This document shows, piece after piece, positions 10,922 to 23,602 of a stretch of DNA of 64,000 nucleotides. A program made the position numbers and the translations under genes. The DNA is from Mauremys mutica (Eukaryota > Chordata > Testudines > Geoemydidae), in NCBI RefSeq assembly GCF_020497125.1, contig NC_059081.1:16649105-16713104 (forward strand). The letters are read 5' to 3'. The notes under the pieces were generated by a model. That model saw only the letters and a list, made by a program, of their open reading frames with translations. It had not been told where the DNA came from and searched no databases. Each line of letters opens with the position of its first letter. Within the stretch, counting starts at the first letter, position 1.

Positions 10922-11235
10922 GCCCTATGCACTGTCTATTCAAATTGTAGAGGAGCAGTTACTGCTGATCAGGGAAACAAGTGTTTTAGTTGGTAAATTC
11001 CTGACAGGGGGACATGACTCAAAGCCTCATACTAAATCCCTCTCCCTGGGTCTTCTCAACTGGGTGGTGTTTGGCTCCACCATAGCAGCCATGGAGTGGA
11101 GAGAGCGATGCAACTGTGTCTCCCCTACGTGGTGGATGGGATGCAGTTGCTTAATCCTATCTCCTCCCTCTCTATTCACTCACATAGACTTCCCCTCTGA
11201 CATGGCTAGCTTGGCGAAACAACCCAGAGAGGGTA

Positions 11236-12215
11236 TTATGGCAATCTACCTATATTTTAAGAGTGTAAATACCAAGGAGGAAGCTTTAGGACTAATGGCT
11301 TGAAACTACGCAAAATTTAGGTTAAATATCTGGAAACATATCCTGACAGCAAGATCTATCAGGCTCTTGCAGATACTCCCAAAAGAAGTGGTGGAAGTCC
11401 CATTGCTTGAGCAATTTAAAACCGGACTGGAAAAGGGACTTGAGAGTATATGGGAGCAAGCAGTTGTGCCCTGGTAGGACACGCACAATATGACCTAATA
11501 GATCAGGGGTGGGCAAATTTTTTGACCCAAGGGCCACATTGGGATTGCGCAACTGTATGGAGGGCCGGGTAGGGAAGGCTGTGCCTCCCCAAACAGCCTG
11601 TCCCCCACCCCCTATCCATCCCCTCCCACTTCTCATCCCCTGACTGCTCCCCTCAAAACCCCCAACCCATCCAATCCCCCCTGCTCCTCATCCCCTGACC
11701 ACCCCCTCCCAGAACCCTCCACCACTAACTGCTCCCCCAGATCTCATCCTCTTATCCAACCCCCCCGCCTGCTTTCTGTCCCCTGACTGCCCTCCCGACC
11801 CCTATCCACATCCCCACCTCCTGACAGGGCCCCCAGGACTCCCACTCCCAACCCTCCCTGTTCCCCATCCCCTGACTGCCCCCCCCAACCTCTGCCCCAT
11901 CCAACAGCCCCCTCCTCCCTGACTGTCCCCCAGGACCCCTGCTCCCTTACTCAACCCCCCGCTCCCCACCCTCTTACCAGCAGCAGGAGCTCGCAGCCGC
12001 AACACCCAGCCAGAGCCAGCTGTGATCCCCATGCTGCCCAGCGGGAGCAGCGGGCCAGAGCACAGCTCACATGGGAGGGGGAACAGCGGGGGAGGGGCTG
12101 GGGACTAGGCTCCCCGACCGGGAGCTCAGGGGCCGGGCAGGATGATCCTGCCGGCCGTAGTTTGCCCAAGTCTGTAATAGATCTTTTCCATCTCTATTTT
12201 CTATGCTCCTATGTA
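11236..12215 (+). repeat. CR1 LINE 3' region split by a hAT insertion
   Basis: 11236-11503 matches the CR1 3' end (aaaatttaggttaaatatct, agtggtggaagtcccatt) and stops at tgacctaatagat; after the hAT element it resumes at 12175 with taatagatcttttccatctc and tttctatgctcctatg, the usual CR1 tail. The two halves join exactly across the duplicated taatagat. Confidence 0.8.
11504..12174. mobile_element. hAT element with caggggtgggcaaa end (671 bp)
   Basis: Left end CAGGGGTGGGCAAA, right end tttgcccaagtctg. A perfect 8-bp duplication taatagat flanks it (11496-11503 and 12175-12182). The interior is a C-rich low-complexity stretch (11590-11960, repeated cccctgactgccccc-like units) followed by a CpG-rich part. 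It has no transposase coding. Inserted in a CR1 tail, so it is younger than that copy. Confidence 0.9.
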
Positions 12216-12351
12216 CTGATCTTTTTATGATATTTCTATTTGCTATTTAACACCATTATAGTTAGCAGTGCTCTGTCAAGTCATGTTCTGTTATTTTTCC
12301 TCTGCAGCATTTCTAATATTCTTAGAGGTTTGAAAATATTTCAAAGAAGGG

Positions 12352-12710
12352 AAGTATCGTTATCCTCACTTTACAGATGGGGATCTGAGGCACAGAGAGA
12401 GACTTAGGACTTGTCTACACTTAAAATGCTGCAGCGGAGCAGCTGCACCTCTGTAGTGCTTCAGTGAAAATGTTATCTATGCAGACTGAAGGGGTTCTCC
12501 CATTGGTGTAGGTGCTCCACCTCCCTGAGAGGAGGTAGCTAGGTTGAAGGAAGAATTATTCTGTTGACCGAACACTGTCAACAGTGGGGTTATGTCATTT
12601 TAACTTCATTCTTCAGGGGTGTTGATCTTTCACAGGCCTTAGTGAGTTGCCCAAGATCAAACAGGAAACCTGTGGCAAGGCAAGCAAGTGTCTTAACTAT
12701 TGAACCGTCC
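12352..12710 (-). repeat. MIR-like SINE (antisense) split by a MITE
   Basis: 12352-12406 reads tcctcactttacagatgggg..ctgaggcacagagaga; 12642-12706 continues gtgagttgcccaagatcaaa..aggaaacctgtggc. Together these are one antisense MIR. The gap is the MITE at 12407-12638. Confidence 0.75.
12407..12638. mobile_element. MITE inserted in a MIR, TTA target duplication
   Basis: Begins ggacttgtctacacttaaaa and contains atgctgcagcggagcagctg, a family also seen at 62097. The host MIR reads gactTA|..|TTAgtgag, so TTA is duplicated (12404-12406 and 12639-12641), as expected for PIF/Harbinger-type elements. The right end is only weakly complementary to the left. Confidence 0.65.
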
Positions 12711-14895
12711 TTCCTCCTTTTTAGTTTTAATCTCTCTAGTTTTTTTTTAAGCCACAATAATATAGCTACTTAGAATTCTGTGGACTGTTCCTATCAGATT
12801 GTAACAGTGTTAAGGTAGGTTACATTTGATGGGTCAGTCCTGGTCACATGCTACATGGATTAGCAGGGGTTAGAAACACCATGGATAATAAGCAGACATC
12901 ATTTACTGACAACCCCCTACCAACTAAAGAAAAACAGGAGTGAAGAAGAGATTTCCATTAATTTCTACTTAGCTGAAGGATGGTGACTGATGTGGGAATC
13001 TTAGTTTGGAGCGGTACAGATCAGATAATAATGGAAAGAATTCCAGGGCTTCAGCAAAGACATGGGATAAACTGGGAGGGATAAAGAGAAGACCATATTT
13101 TGGACCCTAAATATCTTAACAGCATGCCTTTTATGGTCTGCAGTGTTAATATAGGGCCTTATCCTGCATTCCAATTTCATTGGGAATTCTGCAAAAGAAG
13201 AGCTTGTAAGAACAAGTACACCTCTTGTAACGTTTTTTTCCATCACATTGTTTTTAAAATATTCTATATTAGAAACAACAGTCAGTCCTTCCTAATTACA
13301 GCACACCGATGTCTGGTACTGGACTCAAACCAAATAATAGATGCTGATCATGCAAGAAAGTAGCAGTGGCCTTCAATACAGGCAAATTGGAAGTGAAAGA
13401 CTATCAACTCTTTTTGGAACAGCTTCAAGAAAGAACACATCTCGTGCCAGAGAATCTCTCTTCCTCATGACTCATCTTTACAAATCCTAGGAAACCTAAC
13501 ATCCATGAAAGATGGAGCTCATAATCAAGAGAAATGACTAGTAAGGACTGTGCTGATTGCCAAAAAATGATTCTTGAAAAGTGGAAGTCCCCAGCTGTTC
13601 CTAAAACAATTGATTAGATGAAAGAGTGACCTGGGAGCACAAAGTAAGTCTCACTTAATAAAAACAAGTACCTTTAACCAAAAATAAGATCTTCTGTCGA
13701 ATGCTGTATCTGGCTAACCATCTCTGTAAAAGGAAAAGATGCCATGTTGTAAACCAGATTTTCGAAAGAGCTCAGTGCCAGGTTTTTAGTGTAGAGCACC
13801 TACCACAGGAGCTTGGTTTTCAAAAGGGCTCAGTATTCAGCAGCTCCCACTGTGACACAGATTTTCCAAAAGGATGTGAACCCAACAAGCTAAAATCTGG
13901 CCCTAGATCTAAACACAAAGGACATCACAAATTTCTGTGTAGCGCATTAACTTTTCAATGTGTATTACTGCTTTATACCTTAAAGCTTATTTTATCAATA
14001 CAAATAAACTATTGTTCATTGATGTGTGGGTTTTGTCTTGAAGAACGATTTGCATTATTAAGTGAATGAGTATTAAGTATTCTTGTGTGTTGGATTTTAA
14101 GTTCCATGAGGCAACTGCCAAATCAAGGTATGTGGAACACTCACCAGGGATGGCTCCCAACCAAACTGCTTGAGCCCAAATAGGACTCCTTTAGATTCTC
14201 TTAGCCCTGCCCTGGGGTTTCAGTTGGAATATGTGCATTACTAAGTGCTGATCAGTATGTGTAAGGTTGCATAATCAAACTCGAGGTTATAAAATGACTC
14301 AGCAGAACATTAATGTCCCCAAAGGAGTCATATTTGAACTTAATTGCTATGGTTAGGGAATCTTCCCTGGCAAGTATGCCAAATTCCTCGGGGGGGAGGG
14401 TGGTGGTGGTTTTGTTTGTTTGTATTTTTTGCCTCAGGGAAGAGAGGCACTATTCCACAGGCATTACTTTGTTATAGTGGTCACAGACTTACCATCTGCC
14501 ATACTACTGACCAAACAGTCCAGAATCAGTCTCTGAAATATGGAAAGAATTTTTCCTCTGCCTGGAGCTGATTCTGCCTACAAAACAAAGTCCCTATAAC
14601 TTCTGTGGTGGGGATGCATGCTTCCAAACTGAAAGCAGAAATAGGCCCAGGACTTTGGGACATTTCCAGGGGATCACAAACCTCTTCACTCCACGGGGAC
14701 CCTCTGAAACCTTGTGACAGGCAGCAAACAATGCTATCTCCACATTTCCATATGGATGGCACAACTTGAGGAATACCTCTGGGTTTAGCGAGGCTTCCTC
14801 CCACAAGCTGTTACTTCTACATAAGGCATTGGCCATTATGCTCTCTGATCTAAGAATTGACTGAACAGTTATGCATGTGTAGAAATTTCAGACTA

Positions 14896-15074
14896 AGGGC
14901 TTGTCTACATTGGCACTTTACAGCGCTGCAACTTTCTCACTCAGGGGTGTGAAAAAACATGCCGCTGAGTGCTGCAAGTTTCAGCGCTGTAAAGTGCCAG
15001 TACAGACAGTGCACCAGCACTTGGATCTATTCCCCTTGTGGAGGTGGGTTTTTTTAGAGTGCTGGGAGAGCCAA
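14896..15074. mobile_element. MITE with 32-bp hairpin, 3' truncated
   Basis: gtctacattggcactttaca..gcgctgcaactt at the left pairs with aagtttcagcgctgtaaagt..gccagtacagac to the right, separated by a short loop with cactcaggggtgtg. A family-typical ggaggtgggttttttta..gtgctgggagag follows and the copy then stops. Non-coding DNA element. Confidence 0.7.
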
Positions 15075-15855
15075 ATTCCTGGGTTGTTTTAAAACAGTCA
15101 CGTTACATGAAATAAGGGTTCTTACATAAGACACCTCTTGTTTCCGGTTTCATGTTATATGCAATTTGGGAAATCAGTATTTGAAAAAAAGAAGATAAGG
15201 CTTCACAAGGCTTGGCTTTGTCACCCTTATCAATACTGAATAGTACCTTACTCTGCAAGTACTGATTTCAAGGAGGCTGCCTGCAAAATAAAGTATTATT
15301 CAATGTACAAAATCAGGGCCTACAAAACTTTCAGCTTAGGTACAAAGAAGCACTCTTGGGTTGAGCTTCCACAAACCAAAGTTCAACCTGGAGAAATTTT
15401 TAGAGAAAGCCTGAATCTCTGAAAATAGGATTTTATAATGGAAGTGATGACATAGCCTTTCAGGACAGCTTCCTAGATGCACTGCTCCAATAATTTACAA
15501 AAATATTCTTGTTCAGAAAAAAAAAGGCATTTGCAATGTATTCTCTTCTGGATACTCGGAGAGCTTTCCGAAACATTTGATCTGTGAAAATGGTGGATCA
15601 AAGACTCACATTCCACTCATAAATTCTTACCAGGTGTTTGGTTTATTCAGGAGTTAGCCAATAATCTGAACAGATCTCAATTATTCCTTAAATAGGAGTC
15701 TAATTCCAATTAATTAAAATATGTGTAGGGTTTTTAAAATATAAAGCAGTGTAAGTTCTAAGTATTACCAAGTTTGGGGATGCATTACATGCATGCATAT
15801 AAAATGATGATTAAACAATCCTTAGAGTCCCTTAAATTTGAAATAAAATGAATAA

Positions 15856-15955
15856 GCCCCTGATCAGCAAAGCAATTAAGTACATAAATAGTCTCAATCA
15901 AAATAATGGGACTATTTATGTGCTTGAGGATAAGTGTATGTCTGTGTGCTTGTTG
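15856..15955. repeat. Decayed palindromic MITE-like repeat
   Basis: gcccctgatcagcaaagcaa..ttaagtacataaatagt and actatttatgtgcttgagga are inverted; a central aataatggga replaces the usual tcaatggga. Same layout as 8815-8952. Confidence 0.5.
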
Positions 15956-17451
15956 GATAAACAAAATATATGTTTCTGGACATGTGTGCAGATAAGGAGT
16001 TTTACCTCTCTATATATCTCTAGGTTTAGATTTCAGCATGCCCTAATCAAAGCATTGTCCTAAACTGACCTGTGCTACAATTGACAGCAAAAGTCAATCC
16101 TCCATTGGCTAAAGGTGTCAGGATTTCTGGAAACTGCTAATCACAACAACTCTGAATCAGATGGCATCACAAGGTTAACACAAACATTTTTGCTGGTTAC
16201 CTTAATGTAAACAAACAACATTACTTCTACTTCAAAGCACTGAAATACTTTAACAGTTATAACTGTTGTAGAACTAAGAAAAGTATATACAACATTGGCT
16301 ACCAGAACTAATTTTAATGGCAAGTCATGTAGATTATCACATTGACTATCTAAACTTAAAAAATAACAAAATGTTTTTAGGGACATAGAGCATCTGTGTT
16401 CAAACAGTATATAGGTAGCTCTCATTAAACATGGCTTCCTGGATAGTGTAACTACAACTACCATAGCCCACAGGGTGTTAATTTCTTTCCAATTAATGGC
16501 CCACTTTATGTAAAAAAGGTTACATTTAGCAGAGGGCACATATCATTAGAACTAGTGGGGAAAAAAATCGTACAGACATTTTTTAATTTTTGGCTAAAAA
16601 ACCAAAAGTGTTTGGTGGAAATCCTTTGGGTTTTGGCTGAAAGCTTTTGACAAGAAACTCAATTTTTTTTCACAGAAAGCAGACACTTTTCACAATCAAA
16701 TTCATTTAGTCAAAAACCTAAATTTCCGCTGAAAAACAGTGTATGGAAAATTCTTGACCATTCTGCTCACAACTTAGCCATTTCAAAATAGTGTTTGAAG
16801 TGACACATAAAACTCATGTGTGGGTTGTCGGCACGGGATGAATGACTGCACTGAAAATGAAGGCGACATATTTGAACCACTAAAATGAAGCCCCCCAAAA
16901 TATTCTGACAAGTGCTCTTTCTTTGAATTAGAAACTCAGCCTGTCTCTAAAAGTTACACTGGCATATGCAACAGATGATATGATGTGTTTTTTGAGCCAG
17001 ATATGGAGCACAGCTAATTTTTTTGGTATTTTGAAACATGCCAGATTATTAATTATCACTCTTTCTTCTTTCATAATAATATCTCCAGTGTAAATAGATC
17101 TCTGCAAAACTGCTTTACCAGTTAATAAACATCTTTAAACTACATGTGGCATTGGCAAGAAGAATTTAAACTACAGATGGCAGAACAGATCTCTTTATTT
17201 GCACATCCTTCTCTTCATCTGCAGTGCTAACGTAACTACAAAAAAATGTACATACTTCTGCCAGATTGATGTCAGTTTTAAAGCAGATTATTCCTTTTGG
17301 GCTTATACTACCATTTGATATAATTAGTCAAAGATGAATGCATCAGTTGTTTACTGTCTCGATTAGAAGTATAACCAATATGCACACCTGAAGAAGCTAA
17401 GCCTACTGTAGGTAAAAATCAGAGGAGGATTAGAGGTAAAGATTTATATGA

Positions 17452-17560
17452 TCTTTATTCTCTTCTCACTTACAGTAGTTTTACGCTGATGTAATCCTAT
17501 TAATTGCAATGGAGTTATTCCTAATTAATACCGGGGGACGTGAGAGAAGAATCAGGCCCT
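17452..17560. repeat. Decayed palindromic MITE-like repeat
   Basis: ctcttctcacttacagtagt at the left pairs with cgtgagagaagaatcaggcc at the right; gcaatggagttattcc lies in the middle. Confidence 0.5.
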
Positions 17561-17639
17561 ATATCTTCAAACTGATTAATGTAAATATGAGCTTTGCCCA
17601 AACTCAGGGTTGATCAAATCTGGGTTGCAGTTCAGGCCC

Positions 17640-18085
17640 ATTTCTAATTAAAAATTTTCTATAAAAGTATGTTGTGGACCTTATTTGTCCTTCCCCACTT
17701 ATCCAACCATGTCTCTTATTGTCTCACCCCTTCTCCTGTCTTCCTGCATACCATCCAACTTCAACACTCTGATTGTCCCACAAATATCTGCATGCTCTTT
17801 TCCATGACACCCCTATCCATGGAACTATCTGACTGGAAATACCAGATCACTACCCTCTCTTCATTCACCCACCTCTCCAGAGACACACTTCTGCCTACAA
17901 GAATGAGTCAGACACATTCAGTCAGATAGTAAGTAGTAATAATAATCTTCTGCTCTACCATGTTGTATGCTGATTTTTAACATATTCGGTTATTCCTGTC
18001 CATCTTCCCTCTCCCATTTTGTTATCTCTGTTCTTGCATTATGACAAGACAGATTGTAAGCTTTTTGAGGCAGGGATCATGGGTG
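17640..18085 (+). repeat. Old L2-like LINE 3' fragment
   Basis: A degraded coding-like stretch (17669-17929) rich in Leu, Ser, Thr and Pro is followed by the tail acagattgtaagctttttga..ggcagggatcat, the typical L2/L3 ending. Stops and drift are abundant, so it is a relic. Confidence 0.55.
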
Positions 18086-18754
18086 AAATCCTTGTCCCTA
18101 TTCAAATCAACAGAAGTTTTGCTAGGATTTCATCCCATGTATTCTCATTTGTGATTTACCTTAGGCTTTTTTTGGGGCAATGTCAATTATTTTTAAGAAC
18201 AACAGTTGTAAGAACAAAATTATTCATGGACACTTTCACTTGTTCCTTATCTTTCCCAAAACATCAGTTGTTCCTCCAATTTGCTATAATTATTTACTGG
18301 GAAAAGATTTAGATTTTATCCAAGAAAATTAGATGTTAGGATAACAAGTTTGATATGCCTTAACAGGAATGGTAGGACCTTTAATTGATGTAAGGTGAAA
18401 ATTCTAGCTCTATGTGTAAGAGTCATCGTGAATTTTTAACAAAATTGAACTGCACTTACCAGATGTGAACAGGGCCAGGCTAGAAATGGGTTTTTTTTGG
18501 AAGGGATCAGACTCCTCCTTTTTAACTATACATAACTTTGGTTGTACATTCTCACCTGTCAATCAGCATCAATGATTTGCAAGTGTGCTTAAGCACTCCC
18601 AATTGATGAATAATAGTTGAAGAGAAGGTGAAATTCTCAAACCAAATGTACAGGATTAATCCAAGTTAAGCAGAAGAAATGTGGCTATTCCTGCTGCTTC
18701 CATAGTTCAAACATGTAGTACCACAGCCTGAGAAAGGATAGTCAGTGTTTGTAG

Positions 18755-19320
18755 GTACTGAATTGGGACTTAGGAGATTGGGGCTCAGCCACAGGCTTTT
18801 TGTGTGACCTCGAGCTAGTCACTTAGCCAGGACTTTTAAGGTATTTAGTCACTTAAAGATGCACAAAGGTACCTGGGCATCTAACTTCCATTGAAATCAA
18901 CGCGACATGGGCACTAGGTGCTTTTGAAAATCCACTGGGCACCTAACCGTATATTTTGGTGCCTAAATACCTTTAAAATCTGTCCTATAAACAGCCTGAG
19001 ACTTAGGAGCCTAAATCACTTTTGAAAATGAGACTTAGGCGTGGCAACGGCGAGTGGAGCAATGCCTCAATATCTGTAAAACCTGGGACTTAATTTCTCT
19101 GGCTCAGATTTTTACAGCTATTTAGGCCCCTAACTCTCATTGATTTCTGTGCCATTGGTTTCAATGGGAGTTAGGCACTTAAACACCTTAAAAAATCTTT
19201 CCCTTTGTGCCTCACTTCTCCATCTTAAAAATGAGACTAAGGATATTCCCCTACTTCCCAAGAGAGTTGTCAGAATAAAGCCATTAATGTTTAGCACTCA
19301 GATACAATAGTGATGGGCCA
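18755..19320 (+). repeat. MIR-like SINE split by an inverted-repeat element
   Basis: The 5' half ends gtgtgacctcgagctagtca..cttag (to about 18826). The 3' half resumes ttgtgcctcacttctccatc near 19205 and runs to atgtttagcactcagatac. Between them lies about 370 bp with ends cttttaaggtatttag and aacaccttaaaaaatct, an inverted pair, plus internal cacctaa/ttaggtg-type motifs, suggesting a DNA element inserted in the SINE. Confidence 0.6.
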
Positions 19321-19880
19321 TACAAGTATCTACATAGATAAACGGAGCACCACAGGCATATAGGCCATGAACTGAATCCTAGCATGTTTTCTGTTTTTAC
19401 TCACATTCAGTTATGAGCAGTCCAAACCTCAGTCTCAACCCTAGTACCACTGAGGCTGGAAGCCAGAGTTCACTGAAGTCTTAGTCTAGGATAAACCAGG
19501 AAACTTGACTGTAAAGGTTGGAGGCCACTGATTACATGCTCTTACTGGAACCTCGTGTAACAGGCACATGGTCTCATTCACATTAGGGGTGCCTCCTTCG
19601 CTTTTCCGCTAGTTAACAGACGAGAGCAGTGACAGCTGAGTCCATAAATGTTGTCTCAGGCACTGTGAAGTCATTTATAAAAGATGTGCACAAGAAGCTT
19701 TGCATATTGCAAATGCAAAAGAGAACGTACTATATTTATTTTAGTAACGTCACCAATTTTTTTTAATAGCACAAAACAATGCTAAAATAAAAGCTGTATA
19801 AATATTAAATGAGGCTTTAAAATTTTTATTAGTTATGCCCAGAGGGTGATTTTACTTAATCATAATGGTAATAACTAGTT

Positions 19881-19904
19881 ATATATACACACACACACAC
19901 ACGC
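19881..19904 (+). repeat. AT/AC dinucleotide microsatellite
   Basis: atatatacacacacacacac followed by acgc; a short simple repeat. Confidence 0.9.
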
Positions 19905-22199
19905 AACTAAATGGCTTTATTTCCCAATTAATGTAATGAAAACTTGTTAACAGACTTTTCTTCAGTTGAACTATAATCTTTCTTATTTCAGCACCCAAGT
20001 TCAGCTCCTCCAGACCAGATGATATTCTAATCACTGTATCTGAAAGCTAACTGTGTGTAAACAGGAAGCAGCAGTTGGTGACAAATGGTCATGATCTAAA
20101 GCCAGAACAATGAATACTGATTTCTTTCAGAAAGTGTTTTCCCCATAACAAATGTCTGTAATATAAATGCTAGGTGGTGTTTCAAAAACATCATTAGCAT
20201 GAGCGGTTGGGAACAGCCTACTGTACCTCTCTGCCTGCTAGAGGCTGGAGACAGACAAAATAAAATACATTTTTTTTTCTGTTTATGAATGGACCTCAGA
20301 TTGTGAAATTCTCAGATATATTAAATATTCAAAGTGACGCATGAATTTATTCAGTGACTATTTCATGCTTGTGGAGATTACATTATGAATAGTTGAAATT
20401 GTGCTATGCTGCTTAAAGTCAATTGATTTCAATAGGCTTTGGACAGGCTTGAATGAGTTATGTAACTAACTGGTAAGAATGTGAATTTTGAATTACATAT
20501 TAAAATAAACATTTGAAATTCATTTTTTGCACTTCAAGCATATTTCAGCATTCAAGATTAAAATTTGTTTTTCATGAAAATTCATGCTCCTAAAACCCAT
20601 TTCACCATTTGTGCAAACAGAACAGAAAATCAGTGTGTGCACAAGTGAAGTGAATTGGAAAAAACCCGAACAAACATTAATAGAAAATGTTTTGTAATAT
20701 TTCCTCAGCTCTGTTACAGACATGTGAAGTAGTTTAATGGGAAATGCATGACCAAAGCTCCACACAGAGTGATGAAGATGTGTCTACAAATGGTTTTAAC
20801 CAAAATATGTACTAACCAAAAGCAATAATCTGTAAAGTAGAAAAGTCTAAAATATAAGGAAATCATATTTATACGGAGAATAATGGTTTATACTACCCCA
20901 CCTAATTGGGATAATTGGTGTATTCTGTATATACATGACATAAACTAGGATAAATCGGGCAAGATCTTAAGCTGGGGTAAATCAATATAGTTCCAGTGAC
21001 TTCTGAACTGTGGCTCTGAGCCACAGTTTAAATGGTATTTTAAATCCTGGAGAATAGTAGATTTTAAGTATCCAGAATATTAATCAGAGTATTACCTGCA
21101 TATAACTGTAGGAAGCACCAGGTTTTCTATCATTCCAGTTACATAATTTAGTACTTCCAGGTGGATAAATGTAATGACAAAAAATAAAATGAACAGCAAA
21201 TCATTGCGACTAACAAGGAAATGTTGATCCAAGATATTAATATTCTCCACAGAAAGGAGAGCTAAACAGTATACCATAGCATTGCTGCAGGAGACTTGGC
21301 AATTATCAACTGCTATGTGTATTATCTGTTTGAAGTAGGAATAAATTATTTGTCTTTGTCAGACTGTGAAGAAGGTAAGTTGACATAAATTGGGAGATAC
21401 AAATGCATGCTAGTTTCTTATTCGCAATAAAATATTCTTCACCATCTTCAAATATACACATAAAATTGCATTCCATTATTGCAGACTCCTTCATACTATC
21501 GCTTCATACATACTTTTCAGAAGACACTTAATAACTAAACAATAGTCAAGGGACTAGGCAGCACACAGTATTTGCACACACGATTTCTAAAGGCTCTGCA
21601 AAGTGCATACGGATCCCAAGGATGGGAACACTCACGTGGGCAGAGTCGTCATGGATAGGCAGAGATCCCTTGTATGTGGAGCTGGGAAAGACTGCTTTAC
21701 ATCATTGTCAGTTCATGCATGGTAGGTGAGGCTCTCCAATGTGCAAACCAAGAGGTGCAGGTAAAGAAGGTCTCCATTCTGCCCTTCTTTGTCCTTTGGG
21801 GTCAGATTTTAGAGGCCTGGTCTACACTAGGACTTTAATTTGAATTTAGCAGCGTTAATTTGAATTAACCGTGCACCCGTCCACACCAGGAAGCCATTTA
21901 ATTCGACATAGAGGGCTCTTTAGTTCGAATTCTGTACTCCTCCCTGACGAGGGGAGTAGCGCTAAATTCGACATTGCTGTGTCGAATTAGGCTATGTGTG
22001 GACGGAAATCGACCTTAGTAGCTCCGGGAGCTATCCCACAGTGCACCACTCTGTTGACGCTCTGGACAGCAGTCCGAGCTTGGATGCTCTGACCAGCCAC
22101 ACAGGAAATGCCCCGGGAGGGAGAACCTCTCTCAGCAGCAGCGCTCACACAGCGAACGGGAGGAGAGGTGGCGGCAGGAAGACCAGCAGGCGACTCAAA

Positions 22200-22444
22200 C
22201 GCTGCTTGGACTAATGAGGGAGCAAACGGACACGCTCCAGCGCCTTGTGGATGTTCTGCAGGACCGCAGGCAGGAGCAGAGAGCCCCCCTGAACTGTATC
22301 TGCAACCGCCCTCCCCTGCCACAAAGTCCTGTCCCCCCCTCACCCAAAATCACAAGAAGGAGGGGCACCAGGGGCCGTGAAAACTGTCACTGCACCCCTG
22401 CAGAGTGCTCAATTACCCGAAAGCTCTCATTCCCTAAATGTTGA
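22200..22444 (+). pseudogene. Harbinger accessory (Myb-like) protein, C-terminal remnant
   Basis: An open frame from 22214 reads MREQTDTLQRLVDVLQDRRQ, then a proline-rich part and a final ITRKLSFPKC before the stop. The heptad-like TLQRLVDVLQDRR helix followed by a Pro/Arg-rich tail is the usual C terminus of the Myb/SANT-type DNA-binding partner of Harbinger transposases in reptiles. The DNA-binding half is absent or scrambled upstream (22030-22213), and the frame has no proper start. Confidence 0.65.
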
Positions 22445-22739
22445 GAAGTCCTTTCCTTCCCGCCTCACCCAAGCCCCAATCCCAGTTTCATCCCCTAACT
22501 GTGTAGTTGATTATTAAAAAGAGTTTGCTGTTAATTACTGTTTCCGTCATTTTTTTTAAAGAAGACTTTGTGTGAAGGGGGGGGAAGGGGGTTGGTAATT
22601 GCATAGGACAGTCACCATTACCAGGGCACAGACACGGGGGCAGGATCAACAGCAGGTCTCACACACAGTGCAGTCAGTTAGGCACCCTTGTCAGTCTGGG
22701 AGGTGGTTTTCATGTTCTGTGTGTGTGGGGGGGGTTACA

Positions 22740-22851
22740 TGACTTTGTGGCGGGGGAGGGTGGTTACAGATCATATGTAGCAGTCCTTGTCCTGGACCAC
22801 AGAGCCACGCAGCAGGGGAATCTGTAACCGTCCTCCCCCGCCACAAGGTCA
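22740..22851. repeat. Inverted repeat, 32-bp arms, inside the Harbinger relic
   Basis: Left arm 22740-22771 begins tgactttgtggcgggggagg and ends ttacagat; right arm 22820-22851 begins atctgtaaccgtcctccccc. They pair with about three mismatches around a 48-nt loop. The right arm starts a second copy of the 22290-22440 segment. Confidence 0.85.
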
Positions 22852-23203
22852 CATAGCCCCCGCACACAGGATCCCGAAAAGGAGGGATGGCAGGCTCCGT
22901 TGAAACAACCAGTCTGGCACTGCAGACCGCTCTAGGAGCAGGAGCCTGTCATTCCTCGAGTGTAGAAGCGGTCTTTCCATCACTGCACACCCTACCCAGC
23001 ACAGTCTGCGTCCCTGTTTCAAGCCTTTAACGTGAAGTCATTAATAAGGAAAACGTTGTTCATTAACAATGTTCCATTTACTTTATTTTTAACCGTGTAT
23101 TGGAAAGGGGGAAACGTGGTGAACGGGGTATGTAACTGCAGAGGACAGTCAACAGTAACTGAAACAGGGGCAGGTTCAGCTTCTCTGTAAAGAAACTGAA
23201 CAG

Positions 23204-23602
23204 TCACAGGTTACCCTGCTTGCTGAGGAACCTAGCTTTCAAAGCCTCCCGGATGCACAGCACTTCCCGCTGGGCTCTTCTAATCACACGGGTGTCTGGC
23301 TGAGCGTAATCAGCAGCCAGGCAATTTGCCTCAACCTCCCATCCCACCATAAAGGTCTCCTCCTTGCTCTCACAGAGATTGTGGAGCACATAGCAAGCTG
23401 CAATAACAGTGGGGATATTGGTTTCGCTGAGATCTGAGCGAGTCAGTAAGCTCCTCCCCTTGAGACGTCCGAAAGCACGTTGAATGATGACAGTTACCCA
23501 AGACCACCCTCGACACATTTTTCCCCCCAGCATGCATTGTGGGGAAATCCCAGAATTCAAATGGGCAGCGGGGACTGTGGGAACTGTGGGATAGCTTCCC
23601 AC
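23204..23602 (-). pseudogene. Harbinger transposase C-terminal remnant (DDE_Tnp_4 type)
   Basis: A 132-codon minus-strand frame. The informative part is IIQRAFGRLKGRSLLTRSDL, then NIPTVIAACYVLHNLCESK, which matches the end of PIF/Harbinger DDE transposases (VERAFGRLK... and ...I.AC.VLHN motifs). The catalytic aspartates upstream are not present in this copy, and the first 35 or so residues come from element sequence unlike the family. It is a non-functional fragment. The vertebrate domesticated relative is HARBI1, but this copy sits between inverted repeats and is clearly transposon-borne. Confidence 0.8.

Noticed and set aside
10522..10996. Several overlapping open frames over 100 codons on both strands
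   Set aside because: They lie in the GC-rich repeated interior of a hAT element, where stop codons are rare by composition; all frames are equally open and none resembles a protein.
22214..23602. Domesticated HARBI1 or MSANTD gene
   Set aside because: Both reading frames are short remnants inside terminal inverted repeats, lacking the catalytic and DNA-binding cores.
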